64,000 bases of DNA from Cyanoderma ruficeps. Lineage: Eukaryota; Chordata; Aves; Passeriformes; Timaliidae. The translations under genes were made by a program, and so were the position numbers. The number at the start of each line of letters is the position of its first letter. The first letter of the stretch is position 1. Below are positions 47,901 to 62,100 of this stretch, piece by piece. The stretch spans positions 16,904,789-16,968,788 of the forward strand of contig VZDJ01007755.1 of the NCBI GenBank assembly GCA_008694505.1, written 5' to 3'. Below the pieces are notes generated by a model. The model worked only from the letters and a program-made list of their open reading frames with translations, was not told the origin of the DNA and made no database searches.

Positions 47901-50900
47901 AAAAAGCTATGGATAAAGACTTTGCTTGCTGCTTTACTAACAACCTCCACTAGTACTTTCTGGCTCACTTAACGTTCTAAGTCATAATTTACAACACCAT
48001 GACAAGCTTTAACCAGATCAAATGCTCCTTCCCATCCTGATGTCTGAATTGCAGATAGAGGGAGGTGCAGTCCTATTAACACCAGGAGCTATAGGTGTAA
48101 TGTCAGTCTCTGAAGGAACATTGAAAGGAAAGCTGACTCCAGAGGTCAAGCTCCATCCTGAAGCTGAATGACTCCTCAGAGTATTGAAAAAGAATATTCT
48201 GACTGACATCTTCTCCATGCTGACCCTCTGAGGGGGTTTTGCCAGCCAGCTGTTTGCAGGATACTATCATTTCCTTCACAGAGTGAAGAACATAACTTTC
48301 CATCCCTACACTGATGGACAAGAAGCTGATGTCAGTTTTATCCAAGCAGAGAATTTATTGAGCTCATGATTTAAGTTCTGATGCATAAAAATGGAAGTCA
48401 GGTCTCTGAGCACTAAACATGCAAATACATGTTAGTTTGCATTTTTGGAAACAGAATGTATTTCTGTACCAGAGGTGACTGACGGTGATGAAGTTTCATG
48501 ACAGGTTGTGCAACTTTTTTCTTTGCCAACTCCTTTACATGCCAGGAGTTTTGACTTTCCACAAAATAAAAGTAGTGAAACTGCAAGTTACTAAACAACA
48601 AACACATAACACTTGTTTCAGATAGAGCAGAAAGCAACACAGAAAGAAAACACAAGCCATAGAATAAACAGATAAAAGCCCAGTGCATTTAAGTTTAGTC
48701 GGTATTTATTTAACAGCACTAAGTAACAAGGAACAAACTGGAAGTTTAAAACAGTTCCTCTGACGTTTTGCTTCAAGCCACAGCTGTACCTTCTGGCAAT
48801 GCAGAACCTGGCACCCGCAGAAGTAAGCCCAGTGGAGTGCTCTCCTGTGGTACACAGCTAACAAAGATTAAATGAAATCTGCCCTTTTGGAACTCAAAGC
48901 AGCAAGCAGTTCTCATTTACAACAGAACCCTCTGTTCAAACATTCAGCTTCAATACTTTTTAGACTACAGTAAAATAAGACCTTCAACCACGACCAGTAG
49001 TAAAGCATAATTGTTTTTAGAGATAACACAACTTTGTTAAGTCACCCATTTAATTTATTTTTCCATTAAAAAACCTCAAAAAACAACCCTCCATTAGAAT
49101 TATCAATGAAAACATTATACCTCTCAATTACAAGAGTCTCTCTCACCTATGCTCTGAAAGACAAACAGCAATACAAATGTTTTTCAAAGTTCTCTAAAAA
49201 CTACTGACCTGTAATTTAAGATGATTAGTATAAATTATTTGAATGAAAAAAATCCAAATCATATCCAAAGTTTTACAGGACTACTCTTAGCCATACATGG
49301 TTTTAATAATTCAGGTCAATATTTTTCAGTGTGGTCTGCATTTCCATGAAGCTCTGCCAAGGGTTACTGCAAACCCAATGAAAGAATCGGGCAGCATTGC
49401 TAAAATACTTCATGAATCTACATAATCTCTTTTATAATGAGCTCTTACATGTAGATATTAAAAGTGTGAGGCAGATAATAAGGTAAAAATACAAGTTAAA
49501 TAAGTTTGAACACTCTTTAGCCATTTGTAACTTCATTAGAATTCTGTCAACATTTTATTGCAATTGGCCTTGTTTTGAAATCCCCTGACTGACAGATCTT
49601 CCAGCAACACTCTCCAGCACTATTCAAAACCAGTACTGTTCCAACCTTACAAGCATGCCTATTGCAGCTCTGTGACTATCATGATTCAGATGCTCATTTA
49701 GCTGCAGCAAAATGTCAGGATCTCCAGACGTGAGATTATCAATGCAGGCCATGTCACCACCAAGAGCAAAAGGCAAGACTGCAAATATAGATGTTTATCA
49801 TTTTCAGAGACAAGCCTGGTTTAGATGAGCAAAGACTATGAACAGTTCATTCCAGAATATTACTCAGCTCAGATCTGGGCCAGTCACTTAGGGACTTGCC
49901 ATCAACAGCTGTTTGATGTACAATAAGAACATAAATTCTAAAAGCAGCATTTAGAAAAAAAAGGTTCTATGTATTTTTAGATTGTTACTTCAACCTAATT
50001 TTGAGTCACTTAAATTCAACATGTGCAATTTAGAGAGGTGTCTGAATGATTTGTGCTTGTTCAGTGCATGTTGTTCTCATCATTTAGTACATTTCTTATC
50101 TTCAACAAGTACATTTTGTTCTCTGCCACTCAAGCATGTACACCAAACCCTAAGTTACAAAGAAAAGCAGATACACTGAAATGAATTATGCTTGTTTTCA
50201 TTGCAATGAAGTACAGTAGAGAAAACCAACAATATTTTTTCCTTCCCTTTCTCCACCCATATCCTTACACATACCCAAGGTAAAGAATATACTTTATTCC
50301 TTGCCTTCTAACAACTCAGATAATATTTCTGTGTTTCAAAGATACTGTTTCAATTATCTTTTACGTTCCAATACTGCACAGATTTAAAGCTGCACTTACT
50401 CTTCACACCATCACTGATTACTCAGTGTCCAACCAATTAACATCTGTTTCCAAAGGGAACACAGACTAATCACTGACTGTGGTGGTGGCACCATTTGAAC
50501 ACTGCGGGAATTGAGTCAATCCTTTACAGGACAACTTTCAGCCCCGAACATGAATCAACATATAATAATCTAGTGTTCTGAAAGGCTGATAACCAAGTTT
50601 TTTGTTGTTATTTCATCCGAGACATGTCACACAAGTATCAGAACTCTTCCTTTGAAAGTAACTGCAGTGTGGCACGAGAAAGCAGGTGAAGTTAAGAATA
50701 AAACACTTGATAATACTGATTTTGGAAAGGACAGCTGAAAAGGATGGTTTTACAGACAAGTGCTTTTTAATTGATAAAGAAATGGAGCATTATACTAAGC
50801 CCATTTTAGAGCAAATATGATCAGAGAGGTATGACAGTCTTCACTTGTTTTCTTTTGACATCTAAAGACCAATTCTATAAATCTTAGCAATGGAAGTAGA

Positions 50901-53799
50901 AAATACAAAGGGTTTTTTGTCAGTCATCTGGGTGCAGCCTGGCAGCTTGTTTAGAGATCTATTCAACACAGGTTTCAGAAAAAGAGAAGAAAATGGACAC
51001 TGCACAGACTTCATCTGCAGATTTTATTTTTCCCTTCCATTGTTTGCATCATGATTTAAAACTGAAATTTGGAAATCACATTACAATAAGAAAGAAAAGA
51101 GTAAAGTTATAATCTCAAGAAGCAGATAAATAATGTAAGAGAATGGTCTACAGATGTGCTCTTACATAGTGAAAGTTAAAATTATTACAAATTCTCTGGA
51201 ATTGGTGCATTTTATATTAATGGTTTCATATAGTGCTTTAATCAAATATCACTTTATATCTATTTAATAGTAAACCTAATTGCATAGTAGCTATCAAACT
51301 GGCTTGTGAAACTCCATGCTTTTTTCTAACCAACACAGCCTCATTTTTGCTAGCATTTTATCTAGTATTGGATTGTATGAAAATGAAGAATGCAAACAAG
51401 TTTTAACACTACCATTTAAAAAGATGAAGAATTTAGTTACTGCATAGCTATAACCAAAGACTGTCAAGTCAATGACATTTAATCCAGTCTTACAAACAGC
51501 AAAAGTGCAATATGCTTCTCAATTGAAGCAAGTTATCCTACTTGCCACAGGGATGTATCCATTTTCTACTCTTGGCAATTTAAAAACAAACATATTTTGT
51601 AGGATTGTATCTGCCCATGATCTACCTTGCTTACTAGTGGTTTTACCCAGTGATTCATGCAGCAACACACAGAAACAGGTCGTATGAACACTGCAGACAC
51701 TAAAGAGATGGGTTTTATTTTAATTCATTCCAGTCCAGCCAGACAGAAACTGAGATTCAGAAGGTCTAATACTTCATGTAGCAAAATTAAAAAACACCAC
51801 ACCAATACAAGTATTTCAGTCACCTGCTAAATATTACATAGAAATTTTTTGCATATAGATTTTCCTGTGAATTACGTGAAAGTATCTCAAAAAGCTTGAC
51901 AACAAAGAGACTACTGACATATAAATATCATACATGCTTGTTTCAAGAACATGGCAACAAAGAGGCAGAGTGTGAGCAAAATCTCCACACGGAATAAGCC
52001 TCTCACTCTCCCTACCAAAGAGCAGGCAAGAAAGCTAATACAGCACAACAAAAAGTGGGTTTAGAGAACTAACCTTAAGAGCAATGTAACAAATTCACTT
52101 CAATCTTTTGCTCCCCTACTACATCAAATGCTATATTGCCATGAATTCACACCGTAGTGAAAAGACTGGCATCTTCAAAATCAACTTCATGTTTAAATGC
52201 TCTTCTTCCTGCTCTGTCTTTTCTGGTGATAAATACTTGGAAATCAATGAGGAAACATCATTTGAAGTGAAGCTATTCATCATGTACCAAAAAGGGTAAG
52301 TACCCCATAAATTGCAGTGATCCATTTCCTATTAGAATCACACAACAGAAGGCAACAGCATTTCCATTAGCAATTTTTATGACCTCTGTAGGTAGAGGAT
52401 AAGGCTAGGAAATGGCTTATTTTTGTCAGCTGTAAAGCAGTTGTTGGGTGGGGAAGGAAGAAAATTTTCAAGAGAATCAGAGTTTTTAGTAAATCAAAGG
52501 GGAGGGGGCAGGGGGAGATACAACAAATAATGGCTGCACCAAGTGTTTTTGTACTTAGGAAATTTGTGGATTGGCAGTTCTTCTAATACTGAATATTTTA
52601 GTAAAATTTACTGTGTGTAGGCTCAAAAAAAATTTGCTACCATTGCCTGTGACTGCTGCCTAATAAACAGCACTTCTCTACCACCTAGAAAATGGATTCA
52701 CTATTTTGAGTGCTCCTCTGAAGCCAGTGTTATAAAAAACATGAACTAACAATTCAGGCTTTAAAATAGAAAAACAAATTTTATTAAATTAAGGACTGTA
52801 TTTTTCTCTGTCCCTGTTTCCCTTCTCCCTCCCATCCCATGCAACACACTACACTCTCTGCACCAAAACCACACAGGATTAACACATTAGACAGAAAAAA
52901 GAAATAAAAACTGTAGGTTTTGATGTGCCTCTTTAGAACTGGCAATATGACTGCCCTTCCAAAATACCAGTTCTGAAAGAAGAATGGAGAGGCTTTTCCT
53001 AGAGTTCAGGGAATGGAGTTGGGAGGAGGAGAAAAGAAGAAACAGCTTTATTTTAAAATATTCTTTCCATTAATTTAACTGTATTTAACATAGAAATGCT
53101 TCTCAGATTCAATTTGATATACCAGGAAGAAATTACATTTTTAAGGCAATCTCACCCACAAAATTTCAAAGTGCATACACCGAAACATTATCTAGTCTTG
53201 TTAAACAAATTGTAGCAAAGCACTCTTTGTGCGCCTCAAAAGTTACAATAACTCAGGCAAAAGACATAGCCAATGACCATTATTAAATCTAAGGGACTGA
53301 AAACCAATTAAATCAAATAAAATGATTATGCATCTCCTGCATCCCAAGATTTAGCATGAAAACCACTGGGAAAATCCTCTGACCTGTGTCATACACTAAG
53401 ACAGTCTGAAGGAACATCAAGTCACTTCTGTCTCCACTTCCCTTCCACACGCAGAGCACTGAATTAACACTGAATATTCAAACAGAATTCCTCACATCTC
53501 AAAACCTGTAAATCAGTATTTATTTATACAAGTTTTTAAGCTTAATTCTCCCTGAGTTTCCACCTTACAGAAGGCAGTGCAAGCCACTTGATTTGTTTGA
53601 GCCAAAATCCCACAGAAATCCAGATTCAAGTCCCACATCACTCCATGCTGGTTACACTGGAGCCACGGGTGCAGGGACTCAAGTCCACTAAGTGTGCTAG
53701 TGGTGGTAAAAATGTGACAGCCTAGGTAGCTAGGTATGAGCTTTCCCCTCAGGAATAACTGATATTACCTCACATGCCACCCACAGATGAGCCCATCCC

Positions 53800-54140
53800 A
53801 CACTAATTGTTAAGCTACTTTATGTTGCCAGCAGCCAGGAATAAATGAATGTTATTACAGTCATGAAAATGAGGTGCTAGTTAGCTTTTGTAAGTGGGAT
53901 TGGTTTCACCTACATGAAACCCCACTAATTACTTTTTCTTCTTTTACCATTTCAGATCAGCTTTCGCACACACCTCCTTATTTTTCTCAATGAAAAGTTA
54001 ATAATTCTAATTTTCTCAAACAGCCAAGTGTATAATTGTAATAATTTATCGCTTTAGCTTCTCCCAGAGAACTGATTTTGCTCTCCTAATAGCGCTCTCA
54101 GGACCTTCTTCAAAAATCTTCGCAAAATCAGAGCTCAGAA
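53800..54140. promoter_or_regulatory. Candidate conserved noncoding element
   Basis: A block rich in TAATTA/TAATAATT-type homeodomain cores, with preserved CpGs near 54048-54122 and a short interrupted hairpin (GTGG...GGTTTCA / TGAAACC CCAC at 53894-53925). It contains no simple repeat and no open frame. The appearance is that of a conserved intronic enhancer, but conservation cannot be seen from one sequence. Confidence 0.22.
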
Positions 54141-55115
54141 AGTGATTTCACCATAAAAGTATTTTTCTTCTGTCTGTACCTGCCATACCCGGGACAAAAC
54201 AAGGAAACCACCACACATTAAAAACACATTTGTGGCACAGTCTCCTTACAGAGAGAAGCCTAGGCATCTGCAGCAAGTTAGGAAAAACACTTTTACCTTC
54301 ACTTACTCAACTGTGCTTTGACTCAACCTTTCTTATGAAAGGAGTCTCCCATTGTGCTGCCCCAAATCCAGCCATACCATCAGAAAGTGGTAGCTAAGTC
54401 TTTACAGAAGGTTTTCTATGAGCTTGCCAATATTCCTAAAACTATGTATTATGCTGCAATTTCTACATTTACTCCCTGATCCTACTTTCTGATACTCTGG
54501 GACTCATTCCCAACAATCCTGCTTCACTGGCCTCCTTTTTCACAGCATTCCTGTGTTCTGGTGTGGAGTTTGAGTCCAGCCTCTGCCTCAGCCCCGACCC
54601 TGGGCTTTGATGCTTACTCTGGCACACCAGCACTTCCCACGTTCCACATCACAGCCGGGCATCCACACCCCTGCCTTGCCCTCAAAATTAATGTGTTTGT
54701 ACTTCTTTGGTCTCTGACCTTGGGTTTTCCTGACCCTGACTGTGACCTCCTTCCCATCCCAGCTGCAGCCTGACCCAAAAACTAAGCCAAACCCACCAAT
54801 GTCCTGGCTCCAGCAGTGTGTGATCAGACTGCTGTGAGTATCTTTGGGATAACTAATCCCCAAAGAGGGGAGGAGGTGGGCAACCATTAGTTGATGGTCT
54901 GTTTTCATGAAGACAAGCAGAAGTCAAGCAGCACTTCCAGTATTCCTACAGATCTGCAAGAACACTGTGGTGCTCACTTCTCCCAAGTCTGCTCGGCAAA
55001 TGGGAGCAGTAAAGCTCTTTGGAGTTCCTCTCCTTGAGTCAGGTGCTTCATGTGAAACACCAGTAACAAGGTAAAACCCTGTCAGCAAAAAGATTTATGA
55101 TATTTACTGACAGTA

Positions 55116-56121
55116 TGTATTTGGGTCGTATGGAAAGGTTATGGTGCTGGAAGGGCACAAGGATGACTTCCATGAGAAGCTACTAGATGGTTCCTGTGTT
55201 CCAACAGAGCCAATGTCAGTGGAATCCAAGACGGACATGCTGCAGAAGGCCGAGCCCATCAGCAACTATGGTAGTACCTCTGGCACAACAGAGCTAAGCA
55301 GGGGAAAAAATTTCATCTGCAACTGCAACTGCAGTTGGAAAGAAGGGTGAGAATATGTGAAAAAGCTCCGCAGACACCAAGGTCGTAGAAGAAGGGGAGG
55401 GATGAGGTGCTCCAGGCTCAGGAACCGAGATCTCCCTGCAGTCTGTGGTGAGGCAGGATGTGCCCCTGCAGCCCACGGAGGTCCATGGTGGAGCAGAGAT
55501 CCACCTGGAGCCCATGGAGGACCCAAAACCCTGCTCAAAGGAAGCTGTGACCCCTTGGGAAACCCAAAATGGAGCAGGCTCGTGGTGGGACCTGTCGGCC
55601 CACGGAGAGAGAAGCCCAGGCTGCAGCAGAGTTTTGGGAGGACCTGTGACCCCATAAGGGACATACACTGTAGAATTCTGTTCCCGAAGCACTGCACCCT
55701 GTGAAAAGGAGACCCTCTGTTGAAGAAGGGGAAGAGTGTAAGAACTCCTCTCCCCAAGGAGGAAGGAATGGCAGAGACAACATGTGATGAACTGATAGTG
55801 CTGCTGGAGGGGAGCTGGGAGAGAAATACCACAGAATATTCTGAGTGGGAAGGGACTCACAGTGTTGAGCCCAGGAACAAGGGAGGAGTGGGGGAAAGGT
55901 GTTTAAAGAGTTGAGTTTACTTCTTGTTACCCTACCCTGACTTGATTGGTAATAAATTAAAACTAATTTCTCCAAGTCAAGTCTATTTTGCCCTTGATGG
56001 TAATGGATGAGTGATCTCTTTTTGTCCTTATCTCCACCCACAAGCCCCATCCAGATCAAGAAGGGAGTGATTAAGTGATTTTGGTGGGTACCTGGTGTCC
56101 AGCCAGGGTCAGCTCAAAACA
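55116..56121 (+). mobile_element. Solo LTR of an avian endogenous retrovirus (ERVL-like)
   Basis: About 1 kb that I recognise as an LTR type common in passerine and other neoavian genomes. Its start (TGTATTTGGG), a conserved block (GGCCGAGCCCATCAGCAACT), degenerate internal units around GCAGCCCACGGAGG, the polyadenylation-region sequence with AATAAA at 55951-55956, TCCAAGTCAAGTCTATTTTG, and the end (CCAGCCAGGGTCAGCTC...ACA) all follow that pattern. It begins TG and ends CA. No internal gag/pol/env sequence is attached, so it is a solo LTR. I could not see a clear target-site duplication, so both borders are approximate. It lies antisense to GREB1L, and the long open frames within it (up to 188 codons) are not genes. 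Confidence 0.88.
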
Positions 56122-59100
56122 GAGCAGAAAAGTGACAAAAAAAAAATTGATCCTTTTTGAAGGATTACAATGGATAAATTTCTGTGGAAACATACTATTC
56201 TGATATAACCCTATTCTCTCCCAACTGGTTTGTCAAACTCCAGACCAGTCCCATTCCCTAATCTGAATCCTGTTTACTAGGCCAGACTATGCCAGTTGTC
56301 ATTCCATAGGGTTTTCATCCCACTCCTAAAGTTTTATCCCAGTTCAGCAACTCCCTCCCATCAACCAAAGACTCATTACAAATGACATTGCCTATTTGTA
56401 TACAAATTTGTCAGAAACATTTGGCTTCAGTACACTTCTTTTCTTCTCATCTCTGCAGTTCTCAGGCTCCTTGTCAACTTATTCTCAGCGTTACTGCCCA
56501 GCTTTGCCTCCAACACCCCTTCACTTCCCTTTCTGATTCTCAAACATTTCCTCCTCATCAAGCCAATCTCAATTTCTTTTGACATGTGCTTCCCCTTTAG
56601 TTTCCAAGCCCTCAGCTTCCATTATGGCCAGCCCAATTTCTTTCTCAATTTGTTCTACATCCTTCACTCCAAGCTTCCCTATCTTTTTCAGGCTCCTTGT
56701 TTACTCCCGCCATGATTGTTTCTGCTTCCTCACCATATTCCACCTGCACATTGCCTAAATCCAACCAGTAAAGTCATATAGTCATGCACACACAACAGCC
56801 ACCCTTAAAAACCTCCTCAGTTCAACGCCTGATCTTCCGAGGGGTTGTAAGGATCACAAGGGTACAACTAAAGGCTGTACAGCTGCAGGCTGTAACATAG
56901 GGGAGGCAGAATTTTAGCACTGCAGCCCAACAAGTTTCTGGGCATGAATAAACTAAAAGTTTGGGCTCTTGACAGAAATAGCTTTGGTTAATTGCTGAAG
57001 GGATAACAAAGATGTAAACTCAAGATTAAATCTACTCCTGCCAAGTACAAAGTAATTAGACAGCAAGGATTTAAAAAGAAAGAAAAGCAAGCAGCAACTA
57101 TGTTTTTACAGTATTTTCCCTTCTGCAAAAAAGCAATTGCTTCAGCTGTGTGCCTGATGCCAAAAACTGCCAACAACTGAACTAAGGGGACAGAGCAGTC
57201 TTCAACAGCTGTTCAACAAGCCCACAAATGACGGAAGTCCGGCAAAGCACTGGGATACTAAATTGCGTCCCAGAAACCACTTGCAAATCTCAGCAGATTA
57301 CAAATTTCACCTATAGTTACTTAAAACAATAAAATAATTTGTCTAAAAATATTTGCTATTTCCTGTCATTTGTTTCTAAAAGTGAGTCTTCCTTCACTGA
57401 TGGTTTTAACCTTGGCAAGGCTTTTAACATTCATTTTGTCACCAGTCACCACAACCCCCCAGCTCCCAAGAGGATGCAAACAAGAACTTTTAAGCTTACA
57501 CTCAAACTGTCGCATTGATACATCTGGCTTCAGACCAACTCCTTTCACTACAGACAAAATTCATATGGATTTGCTATTACCAAACACAAACTCCTTGATT
57601 GTATAATTTCCAGCCTCTTTCCAGACGAAGATTCTCATCATAAAGTCAAAGTCCTCTTTTCAGTAATTAATCAACAGTTTTGTAAACTGATAAAATTAAG
57701 TTCTGGTATCACATATACCATACTCCTACCATGTCTGCATCAGAAGGCCACGAATTCAGGAAAGGTTCAAACTAACTAGCTGTATTTTGATGAAATTTTT
57801 CTGTGTAAAGAGGGGGGGGGAAAAATGACCTCCACATTTAGTGTTGGAAACCAGGAAAATAAAGTCACAAGAGCAAAAATTTCACAGGAAAAAGATTAGG
57901 TCATCTAATACCTCTTGTCTTCTCAGGCTATTAAGAAAGATACTTCCTAGTGCTGTGTCCACTCCAACTGTGACTCAACTTCCTGATGAGTGACCTGCCC
58001 TCTCTCAAAATACTAGTCTAGTATTTTACTACTCCAGAAATCACTCAGTGCAGTAATTGGAAAGTATGGTTTCCAAAGAAACAAATAATAGCCTTCATGT
58101 CTCCACTTCAAAATTTTAATCACTGCGAGGGGTAACTAAACACACTGCAGTGCAGACTTCCACTATCCCACAGATGTAAGGTCACTGCATTACAGAGGAA
58201 TTAATTCAGAATCAATTTTAAGCTCAGGGACACTCAGTTTTGAACACCTGAGCTGGGAAAGAGAAGATACAACCCATGGCCATTTGTCCTACAGCTGCAA
58301 TTCCCTCTTATGCCTGTTAAAAACCAAAAAATATACATTCACACATTTTCAGCTATAGGTAAGTAAAGAGCTTTATTTGAACATCCTGGGCTTAGCTTGA
58401 AGATGTCAATATTCAAATTCGTTTAAAAAACTTATTTTTCAAAAATACACTACAGTCACCATTGGCACCTACCATCTGTAAGTACAAAACTACCAATTTT
58501 TTTTCTCCATTAAAGTTTAAACTAGAGGTTAGAAGAAAAAGTGATCTCAAAACCACAAAATATGTTTGAAGAAGTTGATATTCTTTTCTTTTTTAAAGAT
58601 GATAATATTGCTAATCAAGTAGCACCTCACAGAAAAATAAACCTAGTGAACCAGTTGCTTAGGTTTTTTGTGGGAATATGAAGGAAGACTATCCAAGGTT
58701 GAACTCACTTAAATTGGAACAGCCCAGAAGCCAGGCAGTGGCTTTGATTCCATCACCCCTCACAAAGCAGGGGAGATAAGTCAATAAACTGACCCTTTAA
58801 GAACCGTCTAGTTCAGTAATTGTCATTGGTATCCAGTTGGCACTAAAAAAAAGTAGTCATGATCATGACCTTTGCATTTCTAAAAACATTAGCCATTGTC
58901 ATGAGGAAGACCCCTTTGGCCTCATAATTCACATGCTGTTAACAACCAGCAAGAACACAGTGTGTGTGTCAGTTACTAAATAATGTAAGAAAAATAGGGT
59001 GTCACGCTCATACCTCCCTGTTCCTATGCACATCCATAAGCATTCAACTAACCTGTATCACACTCAAATCTTTAGAAAGATTAACTTTAATCCATTTTTT

Positions 59101-62100
59101 ATATTCATGGGATATTTTCAACTATATTATTACTACTTTGGGGTAAGATAAAGGATTACTTGGCTTATTTGTATTATTTCTATTTATTTCGAACTATTTT
59201 TGTGTGTCTGGCTTCCAAGAGAAACATGTCTCATATCACACGTTTTCTGCCAAGAACCTCTTAAACTCACAATTCCTGATGCAAATGAAACAGAGGAACA
59301 GAGCTCTGAAAAATATTTCAGCTTCTCAATATTCATGAGGAAACTTAGCCAGTTAGGCAGGATATTTGACTGTGTAATGATAGTACAACAGGAAGCCACT
59401 GGAAGGGCTGATCCTAACCACATCCAAAATACAGTAAACATTTGAAATCAGAGTTTATTAACAAAGAAAGAGACAAATCTTTAGGAAACTAGCTTCTTCA
59501 GTTCTGGCACTCCTGGAATTGCTTGTTAATGCTTAATTTTATTACCTATAAAACCAACATGGTGCAGACAAGGCTTCATCTGGCTCACTGCCTGCAGAAA
59601 ATGCACTGTGAGCAAAGAGCAGATCTGGAACACTTTCCGTAGCCCACCTCCCCCAAAAGTGTTTTCACACAGCGACCCACACTAATCAAAGAAAAACAGT
59701 GGAGTGGTCAGATCAACCTAAAACAGACACACCTGAAAGTCAGATCACAAGCTGCTTTCCCTAAGTCACACAGTGGCCAACAGCAGATACTCAGAGAAGA
59801 ACACAAACTCTGAGATTTTCCTGCCATCGTAAGTATCTGAAATATTCTCCCAACCTCCACTGATCTGCAGCTCAAGGCCCATTTAACAAGAACCATCAAT
59901 TTATCCAGCTGCTTTAGAAAGTATCATGCCTGGGACCTGAGGAAGGAGTGCCAAAGCCCACCTCACACTGGTAATTATCACCTTTTGTTGGCATTCAGCA
60001 CAGCCCCTGCTAATTTCATTTGATGCTCCTCAGTTCTTTTCCTACAGAAGACACAAACAGCTCTCACGTTCTGCCCCACAGTATTTTATGGACCTCAGCT
60101 TTCTGACTTGCAGGGCTGAAGTCTAATCAGTGTAGTTGATCCTTACATAATAGTAGTTGTTCTGCACTTGGATTGACCTTATTTCTTTCTCTGTATTTTT
60201 TTCCAATCTTAATATGTGTTATCACAGCCCAAGAGGAAGGAGACAAATTGCATGTAACCTTCACGATGTAGGTATCCTAAAGATGCATGTGCATGGCAGA
60301 ATAATTTTGACTTCCTTTCCTTTGGTTCCCTTTTTTTTCCCCCACTAATGCCTCAACATTTGATTTTCTTTGTCTTTTCTCCGTATCATTACAGACTATT
60401 AAGCTAGCACGTGAACAGCACCCTCCATTACAAACTCAAGACATTGTTTCTGAGCAGTAGCCCATTCAGAGCATCTATACAAAACTGAAACACATCCCAT
60501 GACCTTTCTAAGATATATACTGAAGTATTTCTGAAAGAGAACATGGTATATTCCCTGAACTGCTATTCCAGTACATCACCAGGATGGAAAAACAGTAGGA
60601 CAACTGGAATTTGGCTCCATCCTTCCTCTTCTGTTATTACAGTATGATTGTGTGTTACTGTGGTTTGCAGTGAGAAGGAAGATATTGCATGTGAAAGAGA
60701 GATAATAAAGCATAGGCCAAATTAAGCAGACTTGGAATTCTGCATGTGGCAGCTGAACAGCCCAGGAACACTGACAAACCTCTTTGCCAACTCATTCTGA
60801 AATTTCATACAAATCTGTGTTGTGTTCAACTAGAGCAAGTGTGTACTAAGTAATAGGTTTCATTAGAGAAATTTCACTACAAAAGAGGATTAAATCGTCA
60901 CCATGTGAAAACCAGAAGATAAGGTGGATTTCTCCTCTCTCTTCTCCTGAAGGCTGGCAAAGATCAGTGAAATTAAACACTGCCCAAGGCAATTGTTAAA
61001 AGCAGTTTGGCCATTAAAGTCATGTCATCTGGTGACCCAACTGACCTACATTAAACCCAGGCTAAAGGGCAATGTCATCTTTCTTTTCCTATAGATAGCA
61101 TGACTTGGCATCTTCAGCACAGATGGAAGGCAACCCCCTCGGCCTTCTGGTTTCCATGCTGCAAACCAAAGTCAGTTGCAACCAATCTTTTGTACTTATT
61201 TGGCCTTTGGAGTACTTTAGTTTTGTGAAACAGAGCTGAAAACCACCAAATTTCCTCCCATAAGGTTATTAAACCAATACCTATCTATCCAGAGGCTGTA
61301 GCACTCCATTCACTTAATGAAGCAAAAAGATTAATAGGCTAATGCAAATATTACAAAAACTGTCTATTTAATGATCACTGGATACATTCAGTTTAGATAG
61401 TCTGAATAAATGAGATGTGATAATAATTTTTCTATTATAACACTGTGTCAGATGAAGAGGTTACTCAACTAATAATTTACTTTAGCTATAATGCATAACC
61501 AACAGCTTTTCCACTCAGATTTGAGAGCTGCCATGTCAAAAATGGGGCATTCTTTAAGAATTTTGTGTGGAAATTCCACAAAGCCAGTTTATAGGAAAAA
61601 AAAAGAGGATGAGAAAAGAATAGGTTTGTACTGCTTTTTATCAGTCTCTTATGCAGTTACTGAGGAGAACCCCCCAACTTATTCAGTCACTGTCTCTTAT
61701 ATAGCAAATGTTCAGCACAAGGTGCTTGAAGATACAAAGTAGTTTAATCTTGCAGCCTTAAAAGGGTTCTTGAATTATTTCTGTGTTCTGCTCTCCCGAA
61801 GAAAACCACTTCATCAAAACCCAAAGAATATTCTTACATTTCATTCCATCTCTCTTCAGTGTGGGCTGCAAGACACAACACTTATTTATGTTGCAAGAAC
61901 TTTCTTGTTTGCCAACAAAAGACACTTTGAAGAGCTTACAGTGTGCTAGAAATTAAATGTATAGCTTGATCCTGCAATGTCTGTGCCTCTTCAGCCATCA
62001 TTGTCAATGAGAATAAACTGGTAGGCTGCCTAATGGCTCAGGAGAACAGAATTTGCATCTTCTGCAGATAATGCAAATTTATAACTCATTTATGTTTCAT

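Larger units (their letters stand above)
41606..55115 (-). other. GREB1L: Upstream GREB1L intron, segment 41.6-55.1 kb
   Basis: Intronic sequence. Near 41606-42227 both strands stay open for about 180-200 codons, but neither translation is recognisable. The same area has a two-copy 21-bp tandem duplication and an A-rich tract near 42065-42105. TCAAGGTCA sites occur at 41905, 43361 and 45692. A block near 53800-54140 looks like a conserved noncoding element, and 54715-54776 has four TGACC half-sites. No transposon was recognised before the LTR. Confidence 0.65.

Noticed and set aside
55266..56059. Long minus-strand open frames (188, 188 and 174 codons)
   Set aside because: They lie inside the solo LTR in different frames and are low-complexity translations of its repeated units; no viral or host protein is recognisable.
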